From: Phytopseudomonas daroniae
GTDB taxonomy: Bacteria; Pseudomonadota; Gammaproteobacteria; Pseudomonadales; Pseudomonadaceae
DNA: 64,000 nucleotides
NCBI RefSeq assembly: GCF_004327285.1
Contig: NZ_QJUI01000001.1
Location: 186,001-250,000, forward strand
Reading direction: 5' to 3'
The position numbers were made by a program, and so were the translations under genes. The notes under the pieces were generated by a model. That model had not been told where the DNA came from, ran no database searches, and saw only the letters and a list, made by a program, of their open reading frames with translations. Position 1 is the first letter of the stretch; the number at the start of each line of letters is the position of its first letter. This document shows, piece after piece, positions 45,003 to 56,882 of the stretch.

Positions 45003-45455
45003 TCAACCGCGTGACAGGCGCGTCAGCAGACGATCCAGCGAGTTGGCGAAAGCCTGCCGATCCCTGTCGCCGTAGGCGGCCTGACCACCACCGACCTGCC
45101 CCTGCTCACGCAGGTCGGTGAACAGATTGCGCACCGCCAGACGCTCGCCCATGTTGCGCTCGTCGAATTCCTTGCCGCGCGGATCCAGCGCCGCCACACC
45201 TTTCTTCACCAGGCGATCAGCCAGCGGCACATCGCTGCAGATCACCAGTTCACCCGGCAGCGCATGCTCCACCAGATAGTCGTCGGCCGCATCCGGGCCG
45301 CTCGGCACCACGATCAACCGTACGCAGGCGAACGCAGGTTTGGGCTGGGCCTGGCCGGCGACCATGATCACGTTGAAGTTACGCTTGAGGGCGAACTTGA
45401 CCACCTGATCCCGAGCGGCCCGTGGGCAGGCGTCGGCATCGATCCACACACGCAT
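45003..45455 (-). CDS. yaiI: YaiI/YqxD family protein (UPF0178)
   Basis: A 150-residue member of the widespread YaiI/YqxD family, probably a PIN-like or NYN-like nuclease fold with no settled function. It begins MRVWIDADACPRAARDQV, the family signature with paired Asp residues, and has a second acidic patch VPSGPDAADDYLV followed by ICSDVPLADRL. The ATG at 45455 is preceded closely by the LysE gene (11 bp), so they are probably cotranscribed. Confidence 0.9.
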   Translation of the reverse strand: MRVWIDADACPRAARDQVVKFALKRNFNVIMVAGQAQPKPAFACVRLIVVPSGPDAADDYLVEHALPGELVICSDVPLADRLVKKGVAALDPRGKEFDERNMGERLAVRNLFTDLREQGQVGGGQAAYGDRDRQAFANSLDRLLTRLSRG

Positions 45456-45466
45456 ACCCGCCAGCC

Positions 45467-46096
45467 TCAGACCGGCGCGCGACGCACGGTGGCCAGCAAC
45501 GCTGCAGCACCGACGAACAGCACGCCAAAGCTGCGATTCATGATCCGTTGCTGGCGCGGCGTACGCAGCAGGCGCAGGACGCGTACGGCCAGGCCGGTAT
45601 AGCCGGCCATGACGATCAGGTCGACGACGATCATGGTCACGCCGATGGTCAGGTACTGCTCGACCAGTGGCGCATGGGGGTTGATGAACTGCGGCAGCAC
45701 CGCCAGCATGAACACGATTGCCTTGGGGTTGCCGAAATTCACCAGAAAGCCGCGCAACACCAGGCTCAGCGGCCGGCCAATCGGGCGCTCGCCGCTGATG
45801 CTCATGTCGGCAGGCAGCGCCCGCCATTGGCGCCAGCCCAGGTACACCAGGTAGGCAACACCGAACCACTTGATCAGGCTGAAGGCCAGCGCCGAGGTCG
45901 CCAGCACCGCGCCGACGCCGGCCGCGACGATGGCGATCTGCAGCGCCAGGCCGAGCTGCAGGCCCAGTGCGTTCCAGTAACCACGCAGAAAGCCGTATTG
46001 CAGGCCGGCCGACATCGACGCGATGGCACCGGCTCCCGGCGACAGGCTGATCAGCCAACAGGCGACGAAGAAAGCGAGCCAGGTTTCCAGAGCCAT
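45467..46096 (-). CDS. LysE/RhtB family amino-acid exporter
   Basis: A 209-residue inner-membrane protein with about six hydrophobic segments. The family signature LISLSPGAGAIASMSAGLQYG lies at residues about 15-35 (shortened here to SLSPGAGAIASMSAG), and GFLVNFGNPKAIVFMLAVLP follows mid-protein. RhtB-type members export amino acids such as homoserine, threonine or leucine; the substrate here is unknown. It is followed at 11 bp by yaiI. Confidence 0.88.
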   Translation of the reverse strand: MALETWLAFFVACWLISLSPGAGAIASMSAGLQYGFLRGYWNALGLQLGLALQIAIVAAGVGAVLATSALAFSLIKWFGVAYLVYLGWRQWRALPADMSISGERPIGRPLSLVLRGFLVNFGNPKAIVFMLAVLPQFINPHAPLVEQYLTIGVTMIVVDLIVMAGYTGLAVRVLRLLRTPRQQRIMNRSFGVLFVGAAALLATVRRAPV

Positions 46097-46121
46097 AGTG
46101 ACGACCTCGAATTAGTGACGA

Positions 46122-46705
46122 TCAGGATTCGATCTTGCGCGGAGCAGGAACATCGCCGTTGCGCCAGCGCCGCACGGCCTTCTGGAAGAACAGGCTGTTG
46201 GGAATCTGTACCCAGGTTCCCGGCGCATCACCGGTCAGGTCTTCCAGGGTGGTATAGAACAGATTGATGTCCAGAACGCGGCCACGTACGCCGGGTTTGT
46301 CGGCGCTTTCCAGCACCTCGACGCAGTCGCCGATACGGAACGGCCCGAGAGCAAAGATCAGCAAGGCACAGAACAGGTTCGACAGCACGCTCCAGATGGC
46401 AAAGAAGGCGATGGCTGCCACGGCGACGAAGCCGGTCAAGGCGCCCCACAGAACCTGTGCCGAGACACCCAGTCGCTCGAGCACCAGCATGAAGGCGCTG
46501 CCGAGGATCAGCCAGCGAGTCAGGCCACGCAACGGCACCAGCAGCTCTCCCGGCAGCTGGGGGTAACGGTGGCCCAGCCGAGTGATGCCGCGGGTGAGAA
46601 TACGCTGCGCCAGCCAGGCCAGAACCAGAATCAGCACCACCTGACCGGTGCGCATCAGTGGCTGGCTCCAGGCCGTCAGCCAGGCCAGATCGGTGACATC
46701 GAAGT

Positions 46706-46709
<4 letters not shown>
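46122..46709 (-). CDS. Small mechanosensitive-channel (MscS-type) protein
   Basis: A 195-residue MscS-family protein reduced to a few membrane helices and a beta domain. VAVAAIAFFAIWSVLSNLF corresponds to the pore-lining TM3 region, and GPFRIGDCVEV plus IPNSLFF are the beta-domain signatures. The frame has no ATG near the right position. A TTG at 46709 is preceded by GGAGG and overlaps the ABC-F stop as TTGA, so translational coupling with an unusual start is likely. It may act in osmotic protection. Confidence 0.85.
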
Positions 46710-48616
<1,907 letters not shown>

Positions 48617-48666
48617 AATGGCGGCGGATTCTACCAGAGTCCCTTGCCGCATACTCGGAAGGTGCC

Positions 48667-49140
48667 ATGACTGCTGACCTGTGGGATTTCGCCACCACGC
48701 TGTACGCCCGTCCGGGTGTGGAGGCCGCTTGCCTGACGCAGCAGGACGCCGGCACGGACGTCTGCCTGCTGCTCTGTGGCCTGTGGCTGGACCGTCTCGG
48801 CACGCCCCATAACGGTGAGTTCGAAGCGCAATTACGGCAGATCGCAGCGCACTGGCAACGCGACGTCGTCAAACCGCTCAGAGCACTGCGCCAGGCCTGG
48901 CGTACGTCAGCGCAGCAAGACCCGGCGCTGGCCGACCTGCGGCAAAGGGTCAAACAGCTGGAGTTGGATGCGGAACGGGAACAGTTGCTTCGCCTGGAGG
49001 CGCTGGCTCAGAGCTGGCCGCAGCAGCCGAGCAGTGGTCAGCGGGATTGGCTGGATGCTCTGGCTTCGGTTGCCTCGGCGCCTGCCGTAGAGGCTCGCGA
49101 ACACTTGTATGGAGCTAGCCTCACGAATGGTCTGGATTGA
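48667..49140 (+). CDS. TIGR02444 family protein (DUF2390)
   Basis: A 157-residue soluble, helical protein found widely in gammaproteobacteria and of unknown function. The N-terminus LWDFATTLYARPGVEAACL and the CLLLCGLWLD stretch are family-typical. The rest is rich in Leu, Arg, Gln and Glu, suggesting coiled coil. It diverges from the ABC-F gene by 50 bp. Its last codons run into a partial family C-like repeat at 49136-49158, which may have reshaped the C-terminus. Confidence 0.85.
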   Translation: MTADLWDFATTLYARPGVEAACLTQQDAGTDVCLLLCGLWLDRLGTPHNGEFEAQLRQIAAHWQRDVVKPLRALRQAWRTSAQQDPALADLRQRVKQLELDAEREQLLRLEALAQSWPQQPSSGQRDWLDALASVASAPAVEAREHLYGASLTNGLD

Positions 49141-49176
49141 GCGCGGCGATACCCAGGATCCCCCGGAGTACCGCAT

Positions 49177-49206
49177 GGTGGGTCGGTGAAGCGTGACCCA
49201 CCCTAC
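49177..49206 (-). repeat. GTAG-headed hairpin repeat (family B, single unit)
   Basis: On the minus strand GTAG is followed by stem GGTGGGTC / GACCCACC around loop ACGCTTCACC. One base differs from the copy at 44863, in opposite orientation. It lies at a second junction between gene blocks that are not adjacent in P. aeruginosa. Confidence 0.88.
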
Positions 49207-49231
49207 GAGAGTGCAGGCCTGAACCTGGTGT

Positions 49232-49510
49232 TCAGACCTGCAATTCCTTATCCAGGACTTCTTCGATTTCGCTCTTGATCTTGCCGCTCATCACCGACAG
49301 CAACAGACCCAGATTGAGCTGCAGGTTAACGCGATCCTCGCTGACCGCGATCCGCCCGTCGGCGCCACTGCGCTTGAATTCCAGGGTGTCGCCGTTCCAC
49401 TGATAACGCACGTCGTATTCCCGCGCCAGGCGCTCGGCCAGCCTTTCGGCCTTGCCCCGGGCAGCCTCGATCCCCAGGTTGTGGGGGCGGTCGACGGTAA
49501 TTTTGGCCAT
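49232..49510 (-). CDS. Polyhydroxyalkanoic acid system family protein
   Basis: A 92-residue protein of the family associated with PHA granules in Pseudomonas (PA5062-like), beginning MAKITVDRPHNLGIEAARG. It is short, with amphipathic helices and a beta stretch YQWNGDTLEFKRSG. AGGAG lies before the ATG at 49510; the upstream extension in frame is rejected. It diverges from ubiE. The phaC/phaF/phaI genes usually found beyond it are not in this window. Confidence 0.85.
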   Translation of the reverse strand: MAKITVDRPHNLGIEAARGKAERLAERLAREYDVRYQWNGDTLEFKRSGADGRIAVSEDRVNLQLNLGLLLSVMSGKIKSEIEEVLDKELQV

Positions 49511-49659
49511 CAAGGCTCTCCTGACTGAAAATGCTGGCGAGGGAATATACAAGAAGCGCCCTGTGACCCACTACCGCGCTTGCAGCCTGTGCCGGGGTTT
49601 TCGGTTTAGAATGCCCGCACTCGGCTTATAGAGCCTCTCGGATTTCAGGAAAGGGCGAC

Positions 49660-50430
49660 ATGAACGATCCGCGCAAGAACGACGGCAGCGAACCCACCAC
49701 CCACTTCGGCTTCCAGGATGTTCCGGAAAGCAGGAAGGCGGAGAAGGTCGCCGAAGTGTTCCACTCGGTGGCCGCCAAGTACGACCTGATGAACGACCTG
49801 CTTTCCGGCGGCATGCATCGTCTGTGGAAGCGTTTCACCATCGAACTGTCCGGCGTACGCAGCGGCAACCGCGTGCTGGATATCGCGGGCGGCACCGGCG
49901 ACCTGGCCCGGCAGTTCTCGCGCCTGGTCGGCGAAACCGGCGAAGTGGTGCTGGCCGATATCAATGCCTCGATGCTCAAGGTCGGCCGTGACCGCCTGCT
50001 CGACCGTGGCGTATCGGGCAACATCGCGTTCGTTCAGGCAGACGCCGAAAAGCTGCCCTTCCCGGACAACCATTTCGACTGCGTGACCATCGCCTTCGGC
50101 CTGCGCAACGTCACCCATAAAGACGCCGCCATCGCCTCCATGCTGCGGGTGCTCAAACCCGGCGGTCGCCTGCTGGTGCTGGAGTTCTCCAAACCCAAGA
50201 GCAGCCTGCTGTCCAAGGTCTACGACACCTACTCGTTCAACTTCATGCCGCTGGTGGGCAAGCTGGTCACCAACGACGCCGAGAGCTATCGCTACCTGGC
50301 CGAGTCGATCCGCATGCACCCGGATCAGGACACCCTCAAGGCCATGATGCAGGGTGCCGGCTTCGACCGAGTGACCTACCACAACATGACCGGCGGCATC
50401 GTCGCCCTGCACCGCGGTATCAAGCCCTGA
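49660..50430 (+). CDS. ubiE: Ubiquinone/menaquinone C-methyltransferase
   Basis: UbiE methylates the quinone ring carbon in ubiquinone synthesis (and demethylmenaquinone where present). [13 protein letters not shown] is the SAM-binding motif [22 protein letters not shown] and [13 protein letters not shown] are the two family signatures. 256 residues, with AGGAAAGG before the ATG. Its stop overlaps the ubiJ ATG by one base (TGATG). Confidence 0.97.
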   Translation: MNDPRKNDGSEPTTHFGFQDVPESRKAEKVAEVFHSVAAKYDLMNDLLSGGMHRLWKRFTIELSGVRSGNRVLDIAGGTGDLARQFSRLVGETGEVVLADINASMLKVGRDRLLDRGVSGNIAFVQADAEKLPFPDNHFDCVTIAFGLRNVTHKDAAIASMLRVLKPGGRLLVLEFSKPKSSLLSKVYDTYSFNFMPLVGKLVTNDAESYRYLAESIRMHPDQDTLKAMMQGAGFDRVTYHNMTGGIVALHRGIKP

Positions 50431-51047
50431 TGCTGACCCAGGCCCTGTTCGCAGGCGTCGAGCGCGGCCTCAACCGCGTCCTGGCGCTGGACAGCACCGC
50501 CCTGCCACGCCTGGCCCGGCTGAATGGTCGAGTGATTGCGGTCGAATCGCGGGCACCAGCGTTACAGCTGTTCATCCTCGCCGATGGCGAGGGCCTGCGT
50601 CTGGCCAGCCAGTGGGCCGGCGAGGTCGACTGCACCCTGCGCGCGCCCGCCAGCGCTCTGCTGCGTCTGGCCCTGGCCAAGGACAAGCAGGCCGTGCTGC
50701 ACGAGCCGGAGGTCGATCTCGACGGCGACAGTGGCGCGCTGATGGAACTGACCGGCGTACTGCAGGATCTCGAACTGGACTGGGAGTACGAGCTGTCGCG
50801 CTGGCTCGGCCCCGTCGCCACGCCGCTGCTGGCCGGTCACCTGCGCAGCCGCACAGGCTGGACGCGGGACAATCTGCACAGCCTGCAATTGAGCCTCGCC
50901 GACTACCTCAGCGAAGAGTCGCGCGCCCTGGTTGGTTACCGCGAGGCCGAGGCGCGTTTTGCCGAACTGGATGACCTGAAACTTTCCCTCGATCGTCTCG
51001 ACGCGCGCATCGAGCGTCTCGTCCAACGCCATAAGCCCATCGCATGA
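50430..51047 (+). CDS. ubiJ: Ubiquinone biosynthesis accessory factor UbiJ (SCP2 domain)
   Basis: A 205-residue lipid-binding SCP2-like protein that, with UbiK, holds the aerobic ubiquinone-synthesis complex. The N-terminal half has [19 protein letters not shown] and [22 protein letters not shown], typical of the SCP2 fold. The C-terminal [21 protein letters not shown] is a coiled coil. One-base overlap with ubiE and 4-base overlap with ubiB. Confidence 0.93.
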   Translation: MLTQALFAGVERGLNRVLALDSTALPRLARLNGRVIAVESRAPALQLFILADGEGLRLASQWAGEVDCTLRAPASALLRLALAKDKQAVLHEPEVDLDGDSGALMELTGVLQDLELDWEYELSRWLGPVATPLLAGHLRSRTGWTRDNLHSLQLSLADYLSEESRALVGYREAEARFAELDDLKLSLDRLDARIERLVQRHKPIA

Positions 51048-52651
51048 AGCTGCTTGCCGTTCGTCGTCTGTTGCGCATCCTCTACGTGGTCATCCGCTAC
51101 CGCCTGGATGACCTGCTGTTCGCCCTGCCGCTGCCGTTCTGGCTGCGTGCGCCGCGTGTTTTGCTGCCGTGGCGCTGGCTGCCGCGCAAGCCCTCGTCCC
51201 TGAGCCGCGGCGCCAGCCTGCGCCTGGCCCTGGAAGAGCTGGGGCCGATCTTCATCAAGTTCGGCCAGTTGCTGTCCACTCGCCGCGACCTGCTGCCGCC
51301 GGATATCGCCGACGAACTGGCGCACCTGCAGGATCGCGTACCGCCGTTCGACCCGGCCAAATCCCTGGCGCTGATCGAAGAACAGCTCGGCGTGCCGGTC
51401 AGCCAGGCGTTCGCCCGTTTCGATACGCAGCCACTGGCATCGGCATCGGTGGCCCAGGTGCACGCCGCGCAGCTGAAAAGCGGTGAGGAAGTGGTGGTCA
51501 AGGTGGTGCGCCCCGGCCTCAAGCCAGTGATCAAGGCCGACATGGCCTGGCTGTTCCTGCTCGCCAAACTGGCCGAACGCGCCTCGGCCGAAGCCCGCCG
51601 CCTGCACCCGGTGGACGTGGTCAGCGACTACGAGAAGACCATCTACGACGAGCTCGACCTGCTCCGTGAGGCGGCCAACGCCAGCCAGCTGCGGCGCAAC
51701 TTCGAGGGTTCGGATCTACTCTACGTACCGCAGGTTTACTGGGACTGGTGCCGACCCAAGGTGCTGGTGATGGAGCGCATCTACGGCGTGCAGGTCAACG
51801 ACATGGCGACCCTGGCCGATCAGCGCACAGACATGAAACGGCTGGCCGAACGCGGTGTGGAGATTTTCTTCACCCAGGTGTTCACCCACAGCTTCTTCCA
51901 TGCCGACATGCACCCCGGCAATATCTTCGTCAGCACGCGAACGCCCTGGAACCCGCAGTACATCGCAATCGACTGCGGCATCATCGGCAGCCTCACCCCC
52001 GAGGATCAGGACTACCTGGCGCGCAACCTGGTGGCCTTCTTCAAGCGCGACTACCGCAAGGTGGCGCAGCTGCACATCGACTCAGGCTGGGTACCGGCCG
52101 AAACCCAGGTCAACGATTTCGAAGCGGCGATCCGCACCGTGTGCGAGCCGATCTTCGAGCGCCCGCTCAAGGACATCTCCTTCGGCCTGCTGCTGATGCG
52201 CCTGTTCCAGACCGCGCGACGTTTCAACATGGAAATCCAGCCGCAGCTGGTGCTGCTGCAGAAGACCCTGCTGAACATCGAAGGCCTGGGTCGCCAGCTT
52301 TACCCGGATCTGGATCTGTGGACGACCGCCCAGCCGTTCCTCGAGCGCTGGATGCGCGAGCGAGTCAGCCCGCGCAACCTGCTGCACAACCTGCAGAGCC
52401 AGGTCGAGCAGGTGCCACACCTGGCCAACATGACCCGCAGCCTGCTCGAGCGCATGGCCCAGCCCCATGCCAACGACCCGCCACCGCCGTGGCGCGAACG
52501 CGATGGCTGGGCAGTGCGGCTGATCGGCGCAGCACTGCTCGGCGGTGGCGTGGTGCTGGCTCTGGGCGCCGGCAACCTGAGCGAACCGGCCACGGCCTGG
52601 CCGACCTGGCTGATGAGCGCCAGTGGTCTGTACCTGATCCTGCGCCGATAG
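51044..52651 (+). CDS. ubiB: Ubiquinone biosynthesis kinase-like protein UbiB
   Basis: UbiB is an atypical ABC1/ADCK ATPase that supports extraction or handling of hydrophobic quinone intermediates. [19 protein letters not shown] contains the KxGQ motif, [11 protein letters not shown] is the Ala-rich loop, [11 protein letters not shown] is the catalytic loop and IDCGIIGSL the metal site. Two hydrophobic helices at the C-terminus (about 500-535) anchor it in the membrane. 535 residues. Confidence 0.97.
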   Translation: MKLLAVRRLLRILYVVIRYRLDDLLFALPLPFWLRAPRVLLPWRWLPRKPSSLSRGASLRLALEELGPIFIKFGQLLSTRRDLLPPDIADELAHLQDRVPPFDPAKSLALIEEQLGVPVSQAFARFDTQPLASASVAQVHAAQLKSGEEVVVKVVRPGLKPVIKADMAWLFLLAKLAERASAEARRLHPVDVVSDYEKTIYDELDLLREAANASQLRRNFEGSDLLYVPQVYWDWCRPKVLVMERIYGVQVNDMATLADQRTDMKRLAERGVEIFFTQVFTHSFFHADMHPGNIFVSTRTPWNPQYIAIDCGIIGSLTPEDQDYLARNLVAFFKRDYRKVAQLHIDSGWVPAETQVNDFEAAIRTVCEPIFERPLKDISFGLLLMRLFQTARRFNMEIQPQLVLLQKTLLNIEGLGRQLYPDLDLWTTAQPFLERWMRERVSPRNLLHNLQSQVEQVPHLANMTRSLLERMAQPHANDPPPPWRERDGWAVRLIGAALLGGGVVLALGAGNLSEPATAWPTWLMSASGLYLILRR

Positions 52652-52724
52652 CCAGCCAACGCCGTGGCTGGCACACTTGGCAACGAGAGAGCAGGCGCCG
52701 CTGCGCCATGAATACGAGAGAGCA

Positions 52725-53126
52725 ATGAACGACTGGCTAGATGAAATCAACTGGAACGAGGACGGCCTGGTACCGGCCATCGCCCAGGATCACCAGACCG
52801 GCCGCATCCTCATGATGGCCTGGATGAACCGCGAAGCCCTGGCCCTGACCGCCAGCGAACAGCGCGCCATCTACTGGTCGCGTTCGCGCGGCAAGCTGTG
52901 GCGCAAGGGCGAGGAATCCGGCCACGTGCAGAAGCTCCACGAGCTGCGCCTGGACTGTGACGCCGACGTGATCGTGCTGATGGTCGAACAGCTCGGCGGC
53001 ATCGCCTGCCACACCGGTCGCGAAAGCTGCTTCTACCGGGTGTTCGAGAAGGGTGCCTGGAAGACCGTCGACGCCGTGTTGAAAGATCCGCACACCATAT
53101 ATGCACCGGAACACCGCCATGACTGA
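52725..53126 (+). CDS. hisI: Phosphoribosyl-AMP cyclohydrolase
   Basis: HisI opens the purine ring of phosphoribosyl-AMP in histidine synthesis; it is separate from HisE here, as in Pseudomonas. [10 protein letters not shown] supplies metal ligands, and [11 protein letters not shown] carries the zinc cysteines. The ATG at 52725 ([10 protein letters not shown]) follows GAGAGAG; 133 residues. It overlaps hisE by 8 bases. Confidence 0.96.
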   Translation: MNDWLDEINWNEDGLVPAIAQDHQTGRILMMAWMNREALALTASEQRAIYWSRSRGKLWRKGEESGHVQKLHELRLDCDADVIVLMVEQLGGIACHTGRESCFYRVFEKGAWKTVDAVLKDPHTIYAPEHRHD

Positions 53127-53460
53127 TACCCTCAAACGCTTGGCCGAGGTGCTGGAATCGCGCAAGGGTGCGGCACCGGACAGCTCCTACGTGGCCAGCC
53201 TGTACCACAAGGGTCTGAACAAGATCCTGGAGAAGGTCGGCGAGGAATCGGTGGAAACCATTCTTGCCGCCAAGGACGCTGCCACCAGCGGTGACTGCAG
53301 CGACCTGATCTACGAAACTGCCGATCTATGGTTCCATAGCCTGGTCATGCTGGCCGCGCTGGATCAGCACCCGCAGGCGGTGCTGGACGAACTGGATCGC
53401 CGTTTCGGCCTGTCCGGGCATGCGGAGAAAGCAGCGCGCCCGGATAGCGACAACCAATAG
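53119..53460 (+). CDS. hisE: Phosphoribosyl-ATP pyrophosphatase
   Basis: HisE removes pyrophosphate from phosphoribosyl-ATP, the step before HisI. The all-alpha MazG-like fold shows [11 protein letters not shown] and [14 protein letters not shown], with acidic metal ligands. The start at 53119 ([11 protein letters not shown]) matches homologues; a frame six codons longer lies inside hisI. 113 residues. A 66-bp gap separates it from tatA. Confidence 0.95.
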   Translation: MTDTLKRLAEVLESRKGAAPDSSYVASLYHKGLNKILEKVGEESVETILAAKDAATSGDCSDLIYETADLWFHSLVMLAALDQHPQAVLDELDRRFGLSGHAEKAARPDSDNQ

Positions 53461-53526
53461 CGGGCCGCTGAAAACGTAGGTAGGTTTTCAACAGCCTGAT
53501 AGAGACTCTGACGAGGACAACAAAAC

Positions 53527-53784
53527 ATGGGCATTTTCGATTGGAAACACTGGGTAGTCATCCTTATCGTCGTCGTGCTGGTGTTCGGCACCAAGAAACT
53601 CAAGAACCTTGGTTCCGACGTCGGTGAAACCATCAAGGGTTTTCGCAAGGCAATGAACGAAGACGAAAGCAAACCGGCCGACCCGCAGGCTCAGCAACCG
53701 CACCAGCAACAGGCGCCGCTGAACCAGCCGCACACCGTCGAAGGCCAGGCCAGCAAGGTCGAAGAACCCCTGCGCAAGGACTGA
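53527..53784 (+). CDS. tatA: Sec-independent translocase subunit TatA
   Basis: TatA oligomerises to form the passage for folded twin-arginine substrates. An N-terminal transmembrane helix ([18 protein letters not shown]) is followed by the hinge and amphipathic helix [16 protein letters not shown], then a Gln/Pro-rich acidic tail. 85 residues. AGGA lies before the ATG. It is first of tatA-tatB-tatC. Confidence 0.96.
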   Translation: MGIFDWKHWVVILIVVVLVFGTKKLKNLGSDVGETIKGFRKAMNEDESKPADPQAQQPHQQQAPLNQPHTVEGQASKVEEPLRKD

Positions 53785-53793
53785 GGCCAGAGC

Positions 53794-54204
53794 ATGTTCG
53801 GTATCAGTTTCAGCGAGCTGCTGCTGGTCGGATTGATCGCCCTGCTGGTGCTCGGCCCCGAGCGCCTGCCCGGTGCCGCGCGTACCGCGGGGCTGTGGAT
53901 CGGCCGCATCAAGCGCAGCTTCAATGCGATCAAGTCGGAGGTCGAGCGCGAAATCGGCGCCGACGAGATCCGGCGCCAGCTGCATAACGAACACATTCTC
54001 GACCTGGAGCGGGAAATGCAGGCGGTGAAGAACGACATTCTGCCACCGAGCACACCCGCGCCCCAGGCCGAAACGCCGCCGCCCACGCAGTATTCGGCAC
54101 CCGGCGCCGAGCCCGCCCCGGCAGCCGCTGCGCCTGAGCACACCCCCGTTACAGGGCCCGAACCGGCGCCCGTCGCCAGCCAGGACAAGACGCCGCAACC
54201 ATGA
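53794..54204 (+). CDS. tatB: Sec-independent translocase subunit TatB
   Basis: TatB forms the twin-arginine signal receptor with Tat[21 protein letters not shown] (TM helix) with the conserved Glu and GPERLP hinge is diagnostic. It is followed by a long amphipathic helix and a Pro/Ala-rich tail (about residues 87-136) longer than in enterobacteria. It overlaps tatC by 4 bases. Confidence 0.95.
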   Translation: MFGISFSELLLVGLIALLVLGPERLPGAARTAGLWIGRIKRSFNAIKSEVEREIGADEIRRQLHNEHILDLEREMQAVKNDILPPSTPAPQAETPPPTQYSAPGAEPAPAAAAPEHTPVTGPEPAPVASQDKTPQP

Positions 54205-54989
54205 GTCGACTCTCCGACAACGACCAGGAAATGCCGCTGGTTTCCCATCTCGCCGAGTTGCGTACGCGCCTGCTGCGCTGCGTGGCGGCGATCTTCCTGA
54301 TCTTCGCCGGCCTGTTCTACTTCGCGCAGAAGATCTACACCCTGGTTTCCGCACCGCTACGTGAGTACCTGCCGGAAGGCGCAACGATGATCGCCACGGA
54401 CGTGGCCTCGCCGTTCCTCACCCCGTTCAAGCTGACCATGATCGTCGCGGTGTTCCTGGCCATGCCGGTGATCCTGCATCAGGTCTGGGGCTTCATCGCA
54501 CCGGGCCTGTACAAACACGAGAAGCGCATCGCCATCCCGTTGCTGGTCTCCAGCATCATTCTCTTTTACAGCGGCATGGCCTTCGCCTATTTTCTGGTGT
54601 TCCCGATCATCTTCCACTTCTTCGCCAGCGTGACGCCCGAAGGTGTGTCGATGATGACCGATATCGCCAGCTACCTCGATTTCGTGATGACGCTGTTCTT
54701 CGCCTTCGGCGTGGCCTTCGAGATTCCCGTGGCCGTGGTGCTGCTGATCTGGATCGGCGTGGTCGATGTCGAGTACCTGCGCAAGACTCGCCCCTACGTG
54801 ATCATCGGCTGCTTCGTGGTCGGCATGATCCTGACGCCGCCGGACATTTTCTCGCAGACCCTGCTGGCAGTGCCGATGTGGTTGCTGTTCGAGCTGGGCA
54901 TCATCGCCGGCAGCCTGATCCGCAAGCGTCGCGGCGAGCCCGACGACGAGGAAACCCCGGCCGATCAGCCGCCCAGCACGCAGCCATGA
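54201..54989 (+). CDS. tatC: Sec-independent translocase subunit TatC
   Basis: A six-span inner-membrane receptor for twin-arginine signals. [17 protein letters not shown] at the N-terminus holds the conserved Glu-Leu-Arg. GLYKHEKR and SPFLTPFKL are other landmarks, and the tail is acidic. 262 residues. Its stop overlaps the rsmE start as ATGA. Confidence 0.97.
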   Translation: MSRLSDNDQEMPLVSHLAELRTRLLRCVAAIFLIFAGLFYFAQKIYTLVSAPLREYLPEGATMIATDVASPFLTPFKLTMIVAVFLAMPVILHQVWGFIAPGLYKHEKRIAIPLLVSSIILFYSGMAFAYFLVFPIIFHFFASVTPEGVSMMTDIASYLDFVMTLFFAFGVAFEIPVAVVLLIWIGVVDVEYLRKTRPYVIIGCFVVGMILTPPDIFSQTLLAVPMWLLFELGIIAGSLIRKRRGEPDDEETPADQPPSTQP

Positions 54990-55693
54990 ACCTGCTGCTC
55001 CTCGAGGACGGCGACTTCATCGCCGCCGACCGCGTACGCCTCGATGGCCGCCGCCTGACTCACCTGCACGAGGTGCACCGCGCCGAGAACGGCGACACCT
55101 TGAGGGTCGGCCGCCTCGGCGGCGACATGGGCCGCGGTCAGCTACTGCAGCTGGACGCCAGCAGCGCCGAACTGCAGGTCAGCTTCGACCAACCACCACC
55201 GGCCAAGCTGCCGATTACCCTGTTGCTCGCCCTGCCACGACCGAAGATGCTCAAGCGCGTGCTGCAAAGCGTCGCCGCCATGGGCGTGCCGCGGCTGATC
55301 CTGCTCAACAGCTACCGGGTGGAAAAGAGTTTCTGGCAGACGCCCTTTCTCGAGCCGGCGGCGATTCGCGAGCAGTTGATTCTCGGCCTGGAACAGGCGC
55401 GTGACACGGTACTACCCGAGGTGATCATCGAGAAGCGCTTCAAGCCCTTCGTCGAGGATCGCCTGCCGCAACTGGCGGCTGGCACTCTCGGCCTGGTCGG
55501 CCATCCCGGTCACTACCCGGCGAGCCCCCGCGCTGTCGAGCAGCCGGTCACCCTGGCCATCGGCCCCGAAGGCGGCTGGATTCCCTATGAGGTGGACAAA
55601 CTGGCCGAGGCCGGTCTGCAGCCCGTGCAACTCGGCGAGCGCATTCTGCGGGTGGAAACGGCGGTCACCGCCCTGCTCGCCCGACTGTTCTGA
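54986..55693 (+). CDS. rsmE: 16S rRNA (uracil-N3)-methyltransferase RsmE
   Basis: RsmE methylates U1498 of 16S rRNA. It is a SPOUT enzyme with an N-terminal PUA-like domain and a C-terminal knot (LAIGPEGGW and [11 protein letters not shown]). The ATG at 54986 ([11 protein letters not shown]) is coupled to tatC; the upstream frame inside tatC is rejected. 235 residues. A repeat cluster follows 3 bp later. Confidence 0.95.
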   Translation: MNLLLLEDGDFIAADRVRLDGRRLTHLHEVHRAENGDTLRVGRLGGDMGRGQLLQLDASSAELQVSFDQPPPAKLPITLLLALPRPKMLKRVLQSVAAMGVPRLILLNSYRVEKSFWQTPFLEPAAIREQLILGLEQARDTVLPEVIIEKRFKPFVEDRLPQLAAGTLGLVGHPGHYPASPRAVEQPVTLAIGPEGGWIPYEVDKLAEAGLQPVQLGERILRVETAVTALLARLF

Positions 55694-55696
55694 CCC

Positions 55697-55815
55697 GTAG
55701 GGTGGACGGCGCTTCATCCGTCCACCAGCCCCGGCTCCGCGATGCTGGATGAAAAAGGCGTCAGCTACGCGCCCCGATCCACCCTACGTCTGGGTTGAGT
55801 ACAGCGATACCCAGG
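55697..55815. repeat. Family B pair plus abutting family C-like unit
   Basis: The left unit (55697-55726) is GTAG with a perfect stem GGTGGACG / CGTCCACC. A degenerate inverted family B unit follows, ending at 55787. Immediately after it, CTGGGTTGAGTACAGCGAT and ACCCAGG (about 55789-55815) form a family C-like hairpin. The cluster starts 3 bp after the rsmE stop and probably serves as its 3' hairpin. Confidence 0.8.
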
Positions 55816-55985
55816 AAATTTCAGGTGCCGGTGCGCTCGACCTGGCCACCGTCGCACAGCATGATGCGATTGAAACCTTGGCCACTCGCCAAACTCATAT
55901 CGCGTAACGCACCGAACCGCGCACCGATTTGGCGCGAACGTCGCGCCTGCCTATGATGGGCACTTCGCGCCCACAAGGAGTTGCC

Positions 55986-56882
55986 ATGCGCCGCCTGCTC
56001 ACCGGCCTCACCGTTATCCTCCTGCTGCTGCTCAATACCCTGATCCTGATCGGGCCGATGCTGCTCATCGCCCTCGGCAAGTTCGTGCTGCCGGGCAAGG
56101 CACTGAAGGCCGCCTGCTCGCGCCAGGTGATGTGGGTTGCCGAGTTCTGGGCGGAAAACTGCAAACGCATCTTCGCGGCTCTTACGCCCACCCAGTGGGA
56201 TATACGCGGCGGTGGCGAGCTGCATCAGGACACTTCCTATCTGGTGATCAGCAACCACCAGTCCTGGGTCGACATCCCGGCGCTGGTGCAAGCCTTCAAC
56301 CGCAAGGCGCCCTACTTCAAGTTCTTCCTCAAGCAGCAACTGATCTGGGTGCCCTTTCTCGGCCTGGCGTTCTGGGCGCTGGATTACCCGTTCATGAAGC
56401 GTTATTCCAAGGCAAAGCTGGAAAAATATCCGCACCTCAAGGGACAGGATCTGCTGATCACCAAGCATGCCTGCGAGAAATTCAAGGAACTGCCGGTTAC
56501 CGTGGTCAACTACCTGGAAGGCACCCGCTTCACCCCGGCCAAACAGGCTCAGCAGGGCTCGCCCTACCAGTACCTGCTCAAGCCCAAGGCCGGTGGTGTG
56601 GCCTTCGTGCTCGCCGCCCTGGGCGAACAACTGGACGCCATTCTCGACGTCACCATCGTCTATGCGGAAAAGACCCCGCCCGGTTTCTGGAAGCTGATCA
56701 GCGGCCAGGTGCCAAGGGTCATCATGGATATCCGTACGCGACCACTTGATCCCGCCCTGTGGCAGGGCGATTACCAGAACGATGGCGAATTCCGCCAGTA
56801 CGTACAGGCCTGGGTCAGCGGTTTATGGGAAGAAAAAGACCAACGCATCGCCCAGCTCAAGAGCGATCTGGTACACCGTTGA
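55986..56882 (+). CDS. Acyltransferase of the PlsC/YihG family
   Basis: A 298-residue membrane-anchored 1-acylglycerol-3-phosphate-type acyltransferase (YihG-like). There is an N-terminal transmembrane helix (about 8-40). The H-x4-D motif is in SNHQSWVDIP, and NYLEGTRFTP supplies the second acyltransferase block (EGTR). It probably acylates lysophosphatidic acid or a related lipid. AAGGAG lies seven bases before the ATG at 55986. Its stop abuts the convergent peptidase stop with no spacer (TGATCA). Confidence 0.88.
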   Translation: MRRLLTGLTVILLLLLNTLILIGPMLLIALGKFVLPGKALKAACSRQVMWVAEFWAENCKRIFAALTPTQWDIRGGGELHQDTSYLVISNHQSWVDIPALVQAFNRKAPYFKFFLKQQLIWVPFLGLAFWALDYPFMKRYSKAKLEKYPHLKGQDLLITKHACEKFKELPVTVVNYLEGTRFTPAKQAQQGSPYQYLLKPKAGGVAFVLAALGEQLDAILDVTIVYAEKTPPGFWKLISGQVPRVIMDIRTRPLDPALWQGDYQNDGEFRQYVQAWVSGLWEEKDQRIAQLKSDLVHR